Shown: positions 62,294 to 64,000 of the stretch, in pieces
How positions within the stretch are numbered: position 1 is the stretch's first letter
How the letters are laid out: every line of letters begins with the position of its first letter
Assembly: GCF_003259435.1 (NCBI RefSeq)
Contig: NZ_QLMA01000008.1
Location: 1 to 64,000 of the forward strand
Direction of reading: 5' to 3'
Length of the DNA: 64,000 nt
Source of the DNA: Chitinophaga dinghuensis
Lineage (GTDB): Bacteria; Bacteroidota; Bacteroidia; Chitinophagales; Chitinophagaceae
The notes under the pieces: generated by a model
Seen by the model: only the letters and a program-made list of their open reading frames with translations
The model's database searches: none
What the model was told of the DNA's origin: nothing
Translations under genes and position numbers: made by a program

Positions 62294-62899
62294 TTACTGG
62301 TAATCTGTAATACCCAGTTGGGCGAAGAATTCCTCTTCCGGGATTTCCTTTACTGCACCGGATTTCAGGTCTCCCAGTTCCAGCGATTCAATAGAGGTAC
62401 GGATCAGGCGCTGGCAGCGGTGATGGATAGCTCCCAGCATTTTACGCACCTGGTGGTATTTCCCTTCTGTTAGCGTGAGTTCCAGCCAGGTATGCGGATT
62501 GTTGTTATAATCGCCCGGTCGTTGTTCCAGTCCTTCCGGCTGCGGCACGATCCTTACTTCACAGGGTCTGGTAGTATACACTTCATGTACGCCTACCGGT
62601 AAATCAACGCCATCGCGGAGCCGCTGTACCTCTTCTTCTGTGACATAATACTTGGCTTTCACTACATAGGTCCGTTTATGCGGAATGGCGCTTTCAAACA
62701 GCAGTTTGGTGACTTTCTTGTTCGTGGTGAGGATTAACAACCCTTCTGATTCATTGTCCAGTCGACCAATGGCATGCGTTCCTTCCGGAAAATCGAAGTC
62801 CAGATCCCCAAGCAGGCGCACGTTATGAGGACTGATAAACTGGGAAACCATGTTATAAGGCTTGTGTATAATGAAGTACCGATGACCACTGTTGTTCAT
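62294..62899 (-). CDS. rluE: rRNA pseudouridine synthase (RluE type, RsuA family)
   Basis: A 201-residue enzyme, started at MNNSGHRYFIIHKPYNMVSQF; the longer frame upstream would cross the divergent promoter. IIHKPYNMVSQF is the RluE-like KPY..x.QF block, and AIGRLDNESEGLLILTTN carries the catalytic Asp (GRLDxxSEGLL). It lacks the S4 RNA-binding domain, which is typical of RluE. E. coli RluE modifies U2457 of 23S rRNA. GKYHQVRKMLGAIHHRCQRLIR near the C-terminus is a family block. It is divergent from ywbE (64 bases between the starts). Confidence 0.88.
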   Translation of the reverse strand: MNNSGHRYFIIHKPYNMVSQFISPHNVRLLGDLDFDFPEGTHAIGRLDNESEGLLILTTNKKVTKLLFESAIPHKRTYVVKAKYYVTEEEVQRLRDGVDLPVGVHEVYTTRPCEVRIVPQPEGLEQRPGDYNNNPHTWLELTLTEGKYHQVRKMLGAIHHRCQRLIRTSIESLELGDLKSGAVKEIPEEEFFAQLGITDYQ

Positions 62900-62963
62900 A
62901 ATAGGCGCAAATGTAAAGAATTGGGCGCTGAAAAGCCTACCTTTGTCGCAGAGAATCAATAAT

Positions 62964-63158
62964 ATGGACGGACAATACAGAAAAGATGTTTTCCCTGGCC
63001 TGGAAGTGGCCATCATCCTGAAGAAAGATCAACGCAGCGGAAAAAAGACCTACGGCATCGTAAAGGATCTGCTGACTTCTGCTGCCTATCACTCCCGTGG
63101 TATTAAAGTGCGCCTGGAAGATGGCCAGATAGGGCGCGTGGTAGAGATTATAGGATAA
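62964..63158 (+). CDS. YwbE-family protein
   Basis: A 64-residue protein, started at MDGQYRKDVFPGLEV. The frame upstream runs antisense to the pseudouridine synthase gene and is not family-like. PGLEVAIILKKDQRSGKKTYG, then GIVKDLLT and HSRGIKVRLEDGQIGRVVEI, is the full YwbE family (DUF2196) pattern: a small beta protein of unknown function, widespread in bacteria and archaea. It may bind nucleic acid, but this is speculation. Confidence 0.88.
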   Translation: MDGQYRKDVFPGLEVAIILKKDQRSGKKTYGIVKDLLTSAAYHSRGIKVRLEDGQIGRVVEIIG

Positions 63159-63214
63159 TTGTCATTACATTTGCCCATACCCAACTTACTAACTCAACAG
63201 CTTACTAAAACGAA

Positions 63215-63961
63215 ATGGATCAGTCTTTATTTCACTGGGCAGGAAATCTCAGGTTCTTAAGGAAAAGGAAAAACTTAACGCAGCAACAGTTATCAGATGC
63301 CACCGGTATCAAGAAAGGACGACTGGCAGCACAGGAAAGCGGGAAAACAAAGAATCCTCGCATGGAAGATCAGGTACGGATTTCTACCTATTTCAATATT
63401 ACCATCGATCATCTGATTAAAACATCTCTCTCCGATCTTACTGCCGAGCAACTGTACGAAATGGAAACCACGTCTTCCCTGGATATAACGGGCAGGCATA
63501 TACGTGTGCTTCCTATTACTGTGAATACGGACAATGAGGAGAATATGGAGTTTGTTCCGGTGAAAGCCCAGGCCGGCTATCGCCGCGGTTTCAATGATCC
63601 TGAATTTATTGCTAATCTGCCTAAATTCACGTTACCAGGACTTCCACGCGAAAAAACCATTCGTATGTTTCCGGTGAGCGGTGACAGTATGTTACCTATT
63701 CCCGATGGCAGTCACGTTATTGCGCAATATGTGGACGACTGGAGTCTGATTAAACAGGATATGCCATGTGTTGTGATTTTGAAAGAGGAAGATGATATTC
63801 TCTTCAAGATGGTGGACAACACTATGAAACACGACGGTACACTGCGTCTGCACTCCCTTAATCCGGCGTTTAAGCCTTTCCGGGTGAATGCGAACGAAGT
63901 GTTGGAAATCTGGAAATTTATCGGCTATGTGAGCCGTGAAATGCCTGCTATTGCCAGCTAA
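63215..63961 (+). CDS. XRE-family regulator with S24 (LexA/CI-like) peptidase domain
   Basis: A 248-residue protein. Residues 8-68 are an XRE helix-turn-helix (NLRFLRKRKNLTQQQLSDAT). The C-terminal part is an S24 peptidase-like domain: VSGDSMLPIPDG holds S158, ILFKMV holds K198, and KAQAGY at 117-122 contains an Ala120-Gly121 pair that could be the self-cleavage site. Such proteins can be inactivated by RecA-DNA filaments as in the SOS response. Similar regulators in Bacteroidota often lie near translesion polymerase genes; the dinB gene here is 8 kb away. Whether it cleaves itself is not known. Confidence 0.88.
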   Translation: MDQSLFHWAGNLRFLRKRKNLTQQQLSDATGIKKGRLAAQESGKTKNPRMEDQVRISTYFNITIDHLIKTSLSDLTAEQLYEMETTSSLDITGRHIRVLPITVNTDNEENMEFVPVKAQAGYRRGFNDPEFIANLPKFTLPGLPREKTIRMFPVSGDSMLPIPDGSHVIAQYVDDWSLIKQDMPCVVILKEEDDILFKMVDNTMKHDGTLRLHSLNPAFKPFRVNANEVLEIWKFIGYVSREMPAIAS

Positions 63962-64000
63962 TCAGCGATTGACCAATACCAGCTGTCCCAGGTGGTAAGA
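63962..64000 (-). CDS. C-terminal end of a probable DinB-superfamily (DinB_2-like) protein (partial)
   Basis: On the minus strand the last 39 bases read SYHLGQLVLVNR and a TGA at 63962-63964. YHLGQ(I/L)V(L/Y) near the C-terminus is typical of the small metal-binding DinB/YfiT-like four-helix proteins, which include thiol transferases (BshA/BstA-like); it is unrelated to DNA polymerase IV. The stop directly adjoins the stop of the S24 regulator. The call rests on 12 residues. Confidence 0.4.
   Translation of the reverse strand, partial: SYHLGQLVLVNR

Noticed and set aside
1..64000. tRNA, rRNA or riboswitch genes
   Set aside because: No cloverleaf, rRNA segment or known riboswitch core was seen in the gaps by reading; a covariance-model scan was not possible.

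Overview
The window looks like chromosomal DNA of a soil or rhizosphere Bacteroidota bacterium of the Chitinophaga type. This is inferred from a SusC/SusD pair, AT-rich leaders with TAnnTTTG-like boxes, many secreted glycosidases, DUF1080 and DUF4251 proteins, and Chitinophagaceae-style gene content. No rRNA, tRNA, CRISPR array or prophage was seen. Protein function is assigned from motifs and family knowledge; no database search was run.

Layout. 1-180: end of an IS3/IS150-group insertion sequence that runs off the left edge. 213-5023: MBL-fold hydrolase, Na+/H+ antiporter, alpha/beta hydrolase, AraC regulator. 5157-20161: a sialic-acid utilisation locus. Seven genes on the minus strand (SusC, SusD, N-acetylneuraminate lyase, a kelch-mutarotase/sodium symporter fusion, AGE-type epimerase, sialidase, and a GH20 hexosaminidase/sialate O-acetylesterase fusion) appear to form one 14-kb operon. 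A divergent FadR/GntR regulator and a GT-N3-AC palindrome stand at its head. The enzymes would trim sialoglycans outside or in the periplasm, import sialic acid through SusCD and the symporter, and convert it to GlcNAc plus pyruvate.

20263-32590: cold-shock protein, MHS transporter, RpiA, M28 peptidase, MtfA-like peptidase, a HEAT/double-DUF1080 protein with a Tat-exported Gfo/Idh oxidoreductase, a ROK kinase, an HxlR regulator and a hydroxyacid dehydrogenase. 32759-44607: two giant tandem alpha-2-macroglobulin-like paralogues that carry a carboxypeptidase-regulatory domain and a SusC-type TonB plug domain where the bait region would be expected. The first copy is broken by a frameshift near 34217. 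Both share two upstream sequence boxes at the same distance from the start codon. This is the most unusual part of the window.

44681-50138: an Mpo1-like membrane protein and a TetR-TolC-HlyD-DHA2 efflux operon with a clear inverted-repeat operator. 50514-58468: small membrane proteins, HAD hydrolase, DUF4251 protein, ankyrin-like protein, DNA polymerase IV, a nested palindromic repeat element, and a secreted GH2 beta-galactosidase. 58691-64000: a tandem pair of small membrane paralogues, DoxX, HPP protein, XseB/XseA, RluE-type pseudouridine synthase, YwbE, an S24/XRE regulator, and the last codons of a probable DinB-superfamily gene.
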